In this document: positions 1 to 6,506 of the stretch, in pieces
How the letters are laid out: each line of letters starts with the position of its first letter
Numbering within the stretch: position 1 is the first letter of the stretch
Source of the DNA: Sutterella sp. UBA4713
Lineage (GTDB): Bacteria > Pseudomonadota > Gammaproteobacteria > Burkholderiales > Burkholderiaceae_F
Length of the DNA: 11,559 nucleotides
Direction of reading: 5' to 3'
Assembly (NCBI GenBank): GCA_002404465.1
Contig: DHJT01000023.1
Span: 1 to 11,559, forward strand
Made by a program: the position numbers and the translations under genes
The notes under the pieces: generated by a model
What the model was told of the DNA's origin: nothing
Databases searched by the model: none
What the model saw: only the letters and a program-made list of their open reading frames with translations

Positions 1-1
1 G

Positions 2-1705
2 AAGGCTGTGCGTGAACTTGCTGCCTGGGGTGTTCCCTGGAGCCGTATCACACCGGGTGACCGTCAGGTCATTATTAACGGTGAGAAGGTCACGATTACG
101 GAGCGCAAGGAAGCGGCCGGCCTGATCGGTCAGCGTGACTTCGGCGGTACCAAGAAATGGCGTACGTGCTTCGTGTCCGACGGCACGGGCCACGCTATGC
201 TCAATGTCGTGAGCGATCGCGTGATTGCCGAACACGTTCCTGTTGTCGAACGCGTCGAGGCTTTGTCCTTGATTCAAGACGGCAAGCGTTGCTACGGTGC
301 GATTGTCCGCAATTTGATTAACGGCGAGTTGCTTGCTTATGTGGCTAAAGCGACGGCTATCGCGACGGGCGGTGCCGGTAAGCTTTTCCGCGTGACGACA
401 AATGCTCAGATTTGCGAAGGCACGGGTGCTGCTCTTGCCTTGGAAAGCGGTGTGGCGACCCTGGGTAACATGGAAGCCATTCAGTTCCACCCGACGGGTA
501 TTTTCCCGGCCGGTATTCTCGTGACCGAAGGATGCCGCGGTGACGGCGGACTTTTGCGCGACTGCGACGGACATCGCTTCATGCCCGACGTTGAACCGGA
601 AAAGAAGGAATTGGCGAGCCGCGACGTCGTGAGCCGTCGTATGGAAGAGCGGATTGCTCAAGGTAAGGGTGTGAAGAATCGCTTCGGCGAGCACCTGTGG
701 CTTGACATTACGCTGCTCGGTGAACATCACATTAAGCACAACTTGCGTGAAGTGTATGAAATCTGCCACTACTTCCTCGGTATCGATCCGACGAAGGAAT
801 GGATTCCGGTTCGTCCGGCCATGCACTACACCATGGGCGGTGTGCGTACCAACTACACTGGCGAGTCCCGTACTCTCAAGGGTCTGTTTGCTGCCGGCGA
901 AGCTTCTTGCTGGGATATGCACGGCTTTAACCGTTTGGGCGGTAACTCCGTTGCCGAAACCGTTGTCGCCGGCATGATCGTCGGTGAATTCATCGCCGAC
1001 TTCTGCGACAAGCCCGAAAACGGAATTGATATTCCTACATCGCTCGTTTACGACGCCGCTGCCAAGGTTCAGGGCATGCTCGACGGCTTCTTGCACTGCA
1101 CGGGCAATGAAGATGCTGCCAAGATTCGTTCTCGCATGAGAGAAATCATGACGAGCAAGATCGGTATTTTCCGTCGCGGCGAAGATATGGAAAGCGCCGT
1201 GTCCGAGTTGGAAGACCTCTTGAAGAAGACATACAACGTCCCGGTCAAGTACCAGCCCGGTGCCAACTCCGAGCTCACGTATGCCTACCGTACACGCAAG
1301 ATGCTCAAGGTCGCGCTCTGCACGGCTTTGGGTGCTGCCGCTCGCAAGGAAAGCCGCGGTGCGCACTTCCGTGAAGATTTCCCGGTTCGTGACGATAAGC
1401 ACTGGCTCAAGCGCACGATTGCCACGTGGAAGAACGAAAACGACACGTTGCCCACGCTCTCGTACGAGAACTTGGACATCAGCAAGATGGAACTGCCGCC
1501 GGGATGGCGCGGTTACGGTGCCAAGAACTACATCGACAACCCCGAGACGCCCAAGCGTCAGGCCGAAATCGATGCCTTGCGCGCCAAGATGGAGGCCGAA
1601 GGTGCCGACCGTTTCGCGATTCAGAATGCGATTTTGCCGTTCCACAGCTTGCTGCCCAAGCGTCTGCAGGGTCGCAACGAACGTATTGATGAACCGTTGG
1701 AATAA
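2..1705 (+). CDS. frdA: Fumarate reductase flavoprotein subunit FrdA (5' partial)
   Basis: Catalytic FAD subunit of a membrane-bound quinol:fumarate reductase, reducing fumarate to succinate on the cytoplasmic side. The frame is open to the window edge, so the true start and the N-terminal part with the FAD-linking His are missing. About 96 residues are lost, judged against the roughly 656-residue Wolinella succinogenes FrdA, which it resembles to the C-terminus. Visible active-site elements are HPTG (His codon 488-490), SRDVVSRR (Arg equivalent to Wolinella Arg301), HYTMGG (His codon 824-826, equivalent to His369) and FNRLGGNS (Arg codon 932-934, equivalent to Arg404). The FAD-binding stretch FAAGEASCWDMHG is present. 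All substrate-binding residues appear intact. It lies 15 nt before frdB. In Wolinella the order is frdCAB, so a diheme cytochrome b gene is expected just upstream. Succinate dehydrogenase SdhA is the alternative, but similarity to the epsilonproteobacterial type is much closer. Confidence 0.95.
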   Translation, partial: KAVRELAAWGVPWSRITPGDRQVIINGEKVTITERKEAAGLIGQRDFGGTKKWRTCFVSDGTGHAMLNVVSDRVIAEHVPVVERVEALSLIQDGKRCYGAIVRNLINGELLAYVAKATAIATGGAGKLFRVTTNAQICEGTGAALALESGVATLGNMEAIQFHPTGIFPAGILVTEGCRGDGGLLRDCDGHRFMPDVEPEKKELASRDVVSRRMEERIAQGKGVKNRFGEHLWLDITLLGEHHIKHNLREVYEICHYFLGIDPTKEWIPVRPAMHYTMGGVRTNYTGESRTLKGLFAAGEASCWDMHGFNRLGGNSVAETVVAGMIVGEFIADFCDKPENGIDIPTSLVYDAAAKVQGMLDGFLHCTGNEDAAKIRSRMREIMTSKIGIFRRGEDMESAVSELEDLLKKTYNVPVKYQPGANSELTYAYRTRKMLKVALCTALGAAARKESRGAHFREDFPVRDDKHWLKRTIATWKNENDTLPTLSYENLDISKMELPPGWRGYGAKNYIDNPETPKRQAEIDALRAKMEAEGADRFAIQNAILPFHSLLPKRLQGRNERIDEPLE

Positions 1706-1720
1706 CTAAGGAGCTGACAG

Positions 1721-2524
1721 ATGAGTACACAAGTGAAAAAGCAGCACCGTTTGCTTAAGATCAGCATCCTGCGCTACAACCCGGCTGATCCTGCAAGCGT
1801 CCCGCATATGCAGACTTTTGAGTTGGAAGAAGCCGACTCGATGACGCTTTTTATCGCGTTAAACGAATTGCGTGACAGACAGGATCCGTCCCTGCAGTTC
1901 GATTTCGTGTGCCGCGCCGGCATTTGCGGCTCGTGCGCCATGATGATTAACGGTAAGCCCGGTTTGGCTTGCCGTACCCTCACGCGCGACCTGCCCACGG
2001 AATTTACGCTGGCTCCGCTCCCGGCTTTCGAATTGATCGGCGATTTGTCGGTCAACACCGGTAAGTGGATGCGCAACATGAGCGAGCGCATGCAGACCTG
2101 GGTGCACATGAAGAACGAGGAAGTCGATCTTCGTAAGAAGGAAGAACCGATGGATCCGCAGCTTGCCGAGGACATCTACATTCTGGATCGCTGTATTGAG
2201 TGCGGATGCTGTATTGCCGGGTGCGGTACGGTTCGTATTCGTCCGGATTTTGCCGGCGGCGTTGCTATCAACAAGATCGCTCGCTTCCGTCTCGACCCGC
2301 GCGATACACGTAACGACGCAGACTTTTACGAAGTCATCGGTGATGATTCCGGCGTGTTCGGTTGCATGTCGCTTTTGGCCTGCCACGACTTCTGCCCGAA
2401 GGAATTGCCCCTTAAGACTCAGATCGCCTTCATCCGTCGCAAGATGGCCGAACAGGGCATCAAGAACTACGATAAGGTTCTGCCGACCCCCAAGAAGGCC
2501 ATTCCGATTAAGCCTGCGAAGTAA
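1721..2524 (+). CDS. frdB: Fumarate reductase iron-sulfur subunit FrdB
   Basis: Electron-transfer subunit carrying electrons from the membrane quinol site to the FAD in FrdA. The 267-residue protein has an N-terminal [2Fe-2S] ferredoxin domain with CRAGICGSC plus a later Cys (C64, C69, C72, C84). Its C-terminal domain has CIECGCCIAGC (C158, C161, C164, C168) and later Cys at 215, 221 and 225. These match the ligands of one [4Fe-4S] and one [3Fe-4S] cluster in Wolinella FrdB, with a constant offset of 7 residues. It is longer than the 239-residue Wolinella protein, with a short N-terminal extension and a Lys/Pro-rich tail of about 20 residues. The start is set by AAGGAG at 1708-1713, 7 nt before the ATG. 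It is transcribed with frdA and followed by a strong terminator. Confidence 0.97.
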   Translation: MSTQVKKQHRLLKISILRYNPADPASVPHMQTFELEEADSMTLFIALNELRDRQDPSLQFDFVCRAGICGSCAMMINGKPGLACRTLTRDLPTEFTLAPLPAFELIGDLSVNTGKWMRNMSERMQTWVHMKNEEVDLRKKEEPMDPQLAEDIYILDRCIECGCCIAGCGTVRIRPDFAGGVAINKIARFRLDPRDTRNDADFYEVIGDDSGVFGCMSLLACHDFCPKELPLKTQIAFIRRKMAEQGIKNYDKVLPTPKKAIPIKPAK

Positions 2525-2551
2525 TCGAGCTTAAGGCTTAGTACTGTTTCG

Positions 2552-2579
2552 AAACGGCGGGGTTCTCCTCGCCGTTTTT
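2552..2579 (+). terminator. Intrinsic terminator of frdAB
   Basis: A stem AACGGCGGGG (2553-2562) pairs with CCTCGCCGTT (2567-2576) around a TTCT loop, with one G-U pair. A run of five T (2575-2579) overlaps the stem base. It lies about 30 nt after the frdB stop and ends the fumarate reductase operon. Confidence 0.9.
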
Positions 2580-2834
2580 CTACTACTCGACTAACGGGCG
2601 AAGATTCGAAGCGCCTGCAGTGTCACTGACTGCGTTGTTGCACGCTGTGCTGTAAAAAAGGTGGGGTATTGAATCGGAAACGTGATGCCTCCGAGAGCAA
2701 AAGCGATCGACTCATCCGATATAAATCGACCTGTATCCCTTGTCTGATTCTGAAAAATTTTCCTACGTTGGATATTTTCTTCCCGCTCCGATTGCGGCGT
2801 AAAGTGCTGTCGTTCACGGCGGAGGGAACATTGC

Positions 2835-2859
2835 AATGTGCCTATTTTATAGGCACATT
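2835..2859. repeat. Perfect 11-bp inverted repeat with 3-nt spacer
   Basis: AATGTGCCTAT (2835-2845) is followed by TTT and then its exact reverse complement ATAGGCACATT (2849-2859). There is no T-run on either side, so it is not a typical intrinsic terminator. It could be an operator for a dimeric regulator or an RNA hairpin. It lies about 600 nt upstream of aspA and about 280 nt after the frdB terminator. Confidence 0.7.
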
Positions 2860-2908
2860 AATAGAAACAACGAGTTAGAACCTTTCTTTTTGAAAAACTC
2901 ATTTCTTC

Positions 2909-2925
2909 TCCACAGCATCTGTGGA
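2909..2925. repeat. 7-bp inverted repeat with DnaA-box-like 9-mers
   Basis: TCCACAG (2909-2915) and CTGTGGA (2919-2925) are exact inverted copies separated by CAT. The flanks give TTCTCCACA on the + strand (2906-2914) and TTTTCCACA on the - strand (2920-2928). Each differs at one position from the E. coli DnaA box TTATCCACA. Two such sites are too few to call an origin. Confidence 0.4.
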
Positions 2926-3219
2926 AAACGTTTCCGAAGAAAACCGACGCGGTTGTTTCGAGGGTCTGACGCATTTTTATCGCTTGTTCGACGGCGTGAA
3001 TCCGAGGAGACGATTGTTGCGGCTCTTCTTCGCTTTGCGCGGTTTTGTCCTCGCACTGTCGGCGGTGCCGTCAGTCCGGTTTGCTCTCTCGAAGTACGCA
3101 GCACTTGTCTTCTTGCGGCTCAGGAGTCTTGCAGGTTCGAAAAAGTCATTTTTTACTGAAAAAATTATTGATTTAATAACAAGACACAAGAGTTAATCAG
3201 TCGGTTTTATTTTTCAGAG

Positions 3220-3237
3220 TGTGCTATTCTCCCGACC
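3220..3237 (+). promoter_or_regulatory. Candidate extended -10 promoter of aspA
   Basis: TGCTATTCT at 3222-3230 fits an extended -10 (TG-N-TATTCT, hexamer 3225-3230). No good -35 hexamer is seen 16 to 18 nt upstream. The expected transcription start is about 3237, giving a leader of about 200 nt before aspA. The assignment rests on pattern alone. Confidence 0.4.
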
Positions 3238-3246
3238 GAAACAAAT

Positions 3247-3285
3247 CTAGGCAGATTTCCTTAATTTTTAGGGGAATTTACCTAG
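3247..3285 (+). promoter_or_regulatory. Long hairpin in the aspA leader
   Basis: Positions 3247-3264 pair with 3268-3285 (CTAGG at the base with CCTAG), giving an 18-position stem. It has one C-A mismatch (3252/3280), a few G-U pairs and a T-rich loop. It lies just after the candidate transcription start and has no following T-run, so it looks like a 5' stabilising or regulatory element rather than a terminator. Confidence 0.55.
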
Positions 3286-3358
3286 GGAGAAGTTCTGTAC
3301 GTGTTTGCTTTAAATGCAGGCAGTTTTTTCGTAACGGCAGAGCTTTGAACAAATTAAG

Positions 3359-3420
3359 AAAACTAGGGGGATGCAGCCTTTAGGCTGTAACGATAGTTTT
3401 TTTCAAGGACACTCGTCCTT
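3359..3420 (+). promoter_or_regulatory. Terminator-like hairpin and second hairpin before aspA
   Basis: AAAACTA (3359-3365) pairs with TAGTTTT (3394-3400), enclosing an inner stem CAGCC/GGCTG (3374-3378 with 3383-3387). A run of seven T (3397-3403) follows, so the layout resembles a weak intrinsic terminator or attenuator. A second hairpin, AAGGAC (3405-3410) with GTCCTT (3415-3420), ends just before the aspA ribosome binding site AGGAG (3428-3432). No known riboswitch class was recognised. Confidence 0.4.
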
Positions 3421-3440
3421 TAACAACAGGAGTAAGACAT

Positions 3441-4841
3441 ATGTCTCGTATTGAAAACGACTTCCTTGGTGATCGTGAGATTGCTGATGATTGTTACTAC
3501 GGCGTTCAGACGTCCCGTGGACGTGATAATTTCCATATCACGGAAATGCCGATGAGCCAGGAACCCTTCTTCGTCATTGCCTTCGGCTATGTGAAGAAGG
3601 CCGCAGCTCTTGCCAACAAGGAACTCGGCACGATTCCGGCTAATGTGGCCGATGCCCTTTGCTGGGCTTGCGATCAGCTGATTGCCGGTAAGTATCGTGA
3701 TCAGTTCGTGACCGACTGGTTGCAGGGCGGTGCCGGTACATCGACCAACATGAACTGCAACGAAGTCATTTGCAACCTCGCGGCCGAGCATCTCGGTTCG
3801 GTCAAGGGCGATTACAAACTCGTCAGCCCCAATGACCACGCCAACTTCGGTCAGTCCACCAACGACACCTACCCGACAGCTTTCCATTTGGCTCTGTTGC
3901 TTCGCAGCAATGTGATGCTCAAGGCTGTTGAAGACTTGGTCGAAGCCTATTACAAGAAGGCCGAAGAGTTCAAGGGAGTTCTTAAGATGGGTCGTACCCA
4001 CCTGCAAGATGCCGTCCCGATGACCCTCGGACAGGAATTCCACGGCTGGGGCTTTACTATCGCTGATGAACTTAAGACCATCCGCGAAGCTCAGGAACAC
4101 CTCAAGATCGTTAACCTCGGCGCAACGGCTATCGGCACATCCGTGACGGCTCACCCGGATTATCCGGCTCTTGCCGTCAAGAAGTTGGCCGAGTTGACCG
4201 GTATTGACTTTAAAAACAGCCCGGATTTGATTGCTGCGACGAGCGACTGCGGTGCCTATGTCGGAATTTCGTCGGCCATCAAGAGCTTGGCTGTCAAACT
4301 TACGAAGGTTTGCAACGATATGCGTTTGCTCGCCTCCGGCCCGCGTTGCGGCTTGGCTGAAATCAATCTGCCCCAGTTGCAGCCCGGCAGCTCCATCATG
4401 CCCGGTAAGGTCAACCCCGTGATTCCGGAAGTGACCAATCAGAGCTGCTTCTTGGCCATCGGCTTGGATACAACCGTGATGCTTGCTGCTTCTGCCGGAC
4501 AGCTCGAACTCAATGTGATGGAACCGGTCATTACGTTTGCTCTGTTCCTGTCGATGAAGGTTTTGAGCAATGCCTGCAACACGTTGCGCACCAAGTGCGT
4601 TGACGGTGTGACCGCTAACGCCGAGCGCACGGCTCAAATGGTGATGCATTCTTGCGGCATCGTCACGCTTTTGAAGCCGCACCTCGGTTACAAGGCCTGC
4701 TCCGAAGTGGCCCACTACTGCTACCACACCGGCAAGTCCTTGCACGAAGTCATCGTTCAGGAACGTAAGCTCCTGACACAGGAAGAGTGGGATAAGACCT
4801 TTAACCTGCAGAACCTCATTGCGCCTAAGTTCGTAATGTAA
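3441..4841 (+). CDS. aspA: Aspartate ammonia-lyase (aspartase)
   Basis: Catalyses L-aspartate to fumarate plus ammonia, supplying the electron acceptor for the fumarate reductase encoded upstream. The 466-residue protein has the family length and its conserved regions in order: GGAGTSTNMNCNEVI (97-110), NDHANFGQSTND (131-142), GRTHLQDAVPMT (184-195) and the signature GSSIMPGKVNPVIPEV (from 316). S317/S318 lie in the mobile SS-loop; the second Ser is the probable catalytic base. VIPEV after the signature points to aspartase rather than fumarase C, which has a different sequence there. The ATG has AGGAG 8 nt upstream. Lysine codons are 25 AAG to 3 AAA, suggesting high expression. A long structured leader precedes it and a strong terminator follows. 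The enzyme is expected to be cytoplasmic and homotetrameric, as in the family. Confidence 0.95.
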   Translation: MSRIENDFLGDREIADDCYYGVQTSRGRDNFHITEMPMSQEPFFVIAFGYVKKAAALANKELGTIPANVADALCWACDQLIAGKYRDQFVTDWLQGGAGTSTNMNCNEVICNLAAEHLGSVKGDYKLVSPNDHANFGQSTNDTYPTAFHLALLLRSNVMLKAVEDLVEAYYKKAEEFKGVLKMGRTHLQDAVPMTLGQEFHGWGFTIADELKTIREAQEHLKIVNLGATAIGTSVTAHPDYPALAVKKLAELTGIDFKNSPDLIAATSDCGAYVGISSAIKSLAVKLTKVCNDMRLLASGPRCGLAEINLPQLQPGSSIMPGKVNPVIPEVTNQSCFLAIGLDTTVMLAASAGQLELNVMEPVITFALFLSMKVLSNACNTLRTKCVDGVTANAERTAQMVMHSCGIVTLLKPHLGYKACSEVAHYCYHTGKSLHEVIVQERKLLTQEEWDKTFNLQNLIAPKFVM

Positions 4842-4856
4842 GGTTCGATACCCTTT

Positions 4857-4902
4857 TCCGCGCAGAGTGTTTCTTTTCAAGAGGCACTGTGCGCGGATTT
4901 TT
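4857..4902 (+). terminator. Intrinsic terminator after aspA
   Basis: TCCGCGCA (4857-4864) pairs with TGCGCGGA (4890-4897). After one G-G mismatch, AGTG pairs with CACT and a further six pairs lead to a TTC loop (4876-4878). A run of five T (4898-4902) follows. The dcuA gene begins less than 100 nt downstream, so the terminator may set the ratio of aspA to dcuA transcripts. Confidence 0.9.
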
Positions 4903-4910
4903 GTCAGCCT

Positions 4911-4954
4911 GGTCTTCCTCCGAAGAAAGAGAAGACCCCGGGAGGTTGGTCCCG
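4911..4954 (+). promoter_or_regulatory. Two hairpins in the dcuA leader
   Basis: GGTCTTC (4911-4917) pairs with GAAGACC (4931-4937). Immediately after, CGGGA (4939-4943) pairs with TCCCG (4950-4954) around GGTTGG. No clear promoter is visible between the aspA terminator and dcuA, so dcuA may depend on readthrough or on a promoter I cannot recognise. The role of the hairpins is unknown. Confidence 0.4.
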
Positions 4955-4995
4955 AAGGCTTTTCTAATAACAACTAACCGAAACCTGGAGGGGTT

Positions 4996-6330
4996 ATGGA
5001 TATTATGTTGATTCTTCAGATTATCGTGCTGCTCGGCGCCATCTTTTTGGGTGTCCGCTTGGGCGGTATCGGTATCGGCTACGCCGGTGGTTTAGGCGTA
5101 CTTGTGTTGGGCATCTGCCTTGGGATGAAACCGGGTACGATTCCCTGGGATGTGATTCTGATCATCGCGTCTGTGATTGCGGCTATTTCCGCGATGCAGT
5201 TGGCCGGCGGTCTGGATTATCTCGTGCAAATTGCCGAACGCATCCTGCGTAGCAATCCGCAAAACATCAATTACCTTGCGCCGACCGTCACCTATGTTCT
5301 GACGATTTTTGCCGGCACGGGGCACACGGCCTTCTCGATGATTCCCGTTATCGTCGAAGTTGCTAAGGAACAGCACATCAAGCCTGTCGTTCCGCTTTCC
5401 ATCGCCGTTGTTGCCAGCCAGATTGCTATTACGGCGTCTCCGGTTTCCGCGGCCGTGATCTACATGAGCGGCGTTTTGGAACCGTTAGGTTGGAGCTACC
5501 CGGCCTTGCTCGGCATTTGGTTGCTCACCACGTTCGCCGGCTGCATGGTCACAGCCTTCATCATGACACTTATCTCCGATATGAAGCTGGAAAACGATCC
5601 GGTTTATCGCGAACGTTTGGCTGCGGGCCTGATCGAAGCGCCCAAGGGAGAAATCGTTAAGGAACTGAAGCCCTTTGCCAAGCGTTCCGTCGGCATCTTC
5701 CTCCTTGGTGTTATTGCGGTTGTTCTGTACGCTTCTGCTATTTCCCCGGCTGTCGGTCTCATCAAACCCGTTATCGTTCCGCGTGATGCGGCTATTATGA
5801 GCATCATGCTCACGATCGGCACGTTAATCACGATGACCTGCAAGGTTCAAATCGGTAACGTGGCCTCTACGAGCGTTTTCAAGAGCGGTATGGTTGCCTG
5901 CGTGTGTGTCTTGGGCGTTGCTTGGCTCGGCGACACGTTCGTTTCCGGCCACGTTGCGGAAATTAAGGCTCTGGCGGCCTCGTCCGTTTCTCAGTATCCG
6001 GCTTTACTTGCCGTCGTGTTCTTCTTTGCGGCTATGCTCCTTTACTCTCAGGCTGCTACCGCCAAGGCCATCACGCCGTCTATCATTGCAGCCCTCGGTA
6101 TTTCGGCGGCTAACCCCGGCGACAGCTACATGCTCGTTGCCTGCTTCGCGGCTGTCAGCGCTCTGTTCGTTCTGCCGACCTACCCGACATTGCTCGGCGC
6201 GGTTCAGATGGACGACACGGGTACGACGCGCATCGGTAAGTACGTGTTTAACCACGCGTTCTTCCTGCCCGGCGTTCTCGCGATTGTCTTCAGCGTTGCC
6301 TTCGGCTTCGTGGCTTGCAAGGTTTTCTAA
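4996..6330 (+). CDS. dcuA: Anaerobic C4-dicarboxylate transporter, DcuA type
   Basis: Inner-membrane carrier expected to exchange aspartate, fumarate or malate for succinate during fumarate respiration. The 444 residues are highly hydrophobic with many membrane segments. They follow E. coli DcuA (433 residues) from RLGGIGIGYAGGLGVL (21-36) onward. Matching blocks include QLAGGLDYLV, FAGTGH (105-110), SQIAITASPVSAAV (141-154), LYSQAATAKA and, near the end, QMDDTGTTRIGKYVFNH. DcuB is a poorer match in the GTGH and ITASP regions. The start is uncertain: GGAGG (4987-4991) is only 4 nt from the first ATG and 13 nt from a second in-frame ATG at 5005, which aligns better with the E. coli N-terminus. 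Lysine codons are 13 AAG to 2 AAA. Its place after aspA matches the common aspA-dcuA pairing. Confidence 0.94.
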   Translation: MDIMLILQIIVLLGAIFLGVRLGGIGIGYAGGLGVLVLGICLGMKPGTIPWDVILIIASVIAAISAMQLAGGLDYLVQIAERILRSNPQNINYLAPTVTYVLTIFAGTGHTAFSMIPVIVEVAKEQHIKPVVPLSIAVVASQIAITASPVSAAVIYMSGVLEPLGWSYPALLGIWLLTTFAGCMVTAFIMTLISDMKLENDPVYRERLAAGLIEAPKGEIVKELKPFAKRSVGIFLLGVIAVVLYASAISPAVGLIKPVIVPRDAAIMSIMLTIGTLITMTCKVQIGNVASTSVFKSGMVACVCVLGVAWLGDTFVSGHVAEIKALAASSVSQYPALLAVVFFFAAMLLYSQAATAKAITPSIIAALGISAANPGDSYMLVACFAAVSALFVLPTYPTLLGAVQMDDTGTTRIGKYVFNHAFFLPGVLAIVFSVAFGFVACKVF

Positions 6331-6341
6331 TGGCCTCTTAA

Positions 6342-6366
6342 CGGTGCATTCGAATCGAATGTACCG
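6342..6366 (+). repeat. Hairpin after dcuA, no T-run
   Basis: CGGTGCATTCG (6342-6352) and CGAATGTACCG (6356-6366) form an 11-bp stem with one G-U pair and an AAT loop. It directly precedes the true terminator and may protect the dcuA mRNA 3' end. Confidence 0.6.
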
Positions 6367-6385
6367 GCAGGTTTAGGACCTCAAT

Positions 6386-6422
6386 CCTCCGGCGTTCCCT
6401 TACGAATTCCGGAGGTTTTTTT
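6386..6422 (+). terminator. Intrinsic terminator after dcuA
   Basis: CCTCCGG (6386-6392) pairs with CCGGAGG (6409-6415), with a possible inner CGT/ACG stem. Seven T follow (6416-6422). It separates the fumarate module from the operon that begins at 6507. Confidence 0.9.
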
Positions 6423-6488
6423 GCCTTAAATAGAAACAAATCGATGTGAATTTTCCGCAGACACCGAGAATCCAAAAACAGGGGGTTT

Positions 6489-6504
6489 TGCTAGACTAAC
6501 GACC
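6489..6504 (+). promoter_or_regulatory. Candidate extended -10 promoter of the M50-folC-purF operon
   Basis: TGCTAGACT (6489-6497) matches an extended -10 with hexamer TAGACT at 6492-6497. No convincing -35 is seen. The expected start of transcription falls at about 6502-6507, on or a few nt before the ATG at 6507, implying a leaderless or nearly leaderless mRNA. The hexamer itself contains an in-frame TAG, which excludes an earlier start codon. Confidence 0.5.
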
Positions 6505-6506
6505 CT

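Larger units (their letters stand above)
2580..3200. other. Gene-poor intergenic region between frdB and aspA
   Basis: No convincing gene was found here. Open frames of 64 to 107 codons exist on both strands, but none has a ribosome binding site, a recognisable family or codon use like the neighbouring genes. The region contains a perfect 11-bp inverted repeat (2835-2859) and a 7-bp inverted repeat (2909-2925). A more GC-rich patch (about 2940-3140) is followed by an AT-rich tract (about 3145-3220) leading to the aspA promoter region. I see no tRNA, no intrinsic terminator with a T-run and no repeat array. Confidence 0.6.

Noticed and set aside
2591..3104. Minus-strand open frames of 64 to 85 codons in the same gap
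   Set aside because: No ribosome binding site, promoter or recognisable sequence; composition looks random.
3168..3182. Possible FNR box (TTGAT followed by TAACAA) upstream of aspA
   Set aside because: Only the left half fits TTGAT-N4-ATCAA. The right half fits only if the spacing is wrong.
2836..3196. Overlapping + strand open frames of 107 and 91 codons in the frdB-aspA gap
   Set aside because: All three + frames are open here, none has a Shine-Dalgarno sequence, the translations are Arg/Leu/Phe-rich without a known motif, and the 91-codon frame needs a GTG inside a palindrome.
3441..4841. Fumarase class II instead of aspartase
   Set aside because: The residues after the GSSIMPGKVNP signature (VIPEV) and the overall sequence fit aspartase better.
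3420..4973. A 517-codon open frame on the - strand, antisense to aspA
   Set aside because: It is an effect of the strong codon bias of aspA. It covers the aspA terminator, has no recognisable protein motifs and no ribosome binding site, while the + strand encodes a full aspartase.
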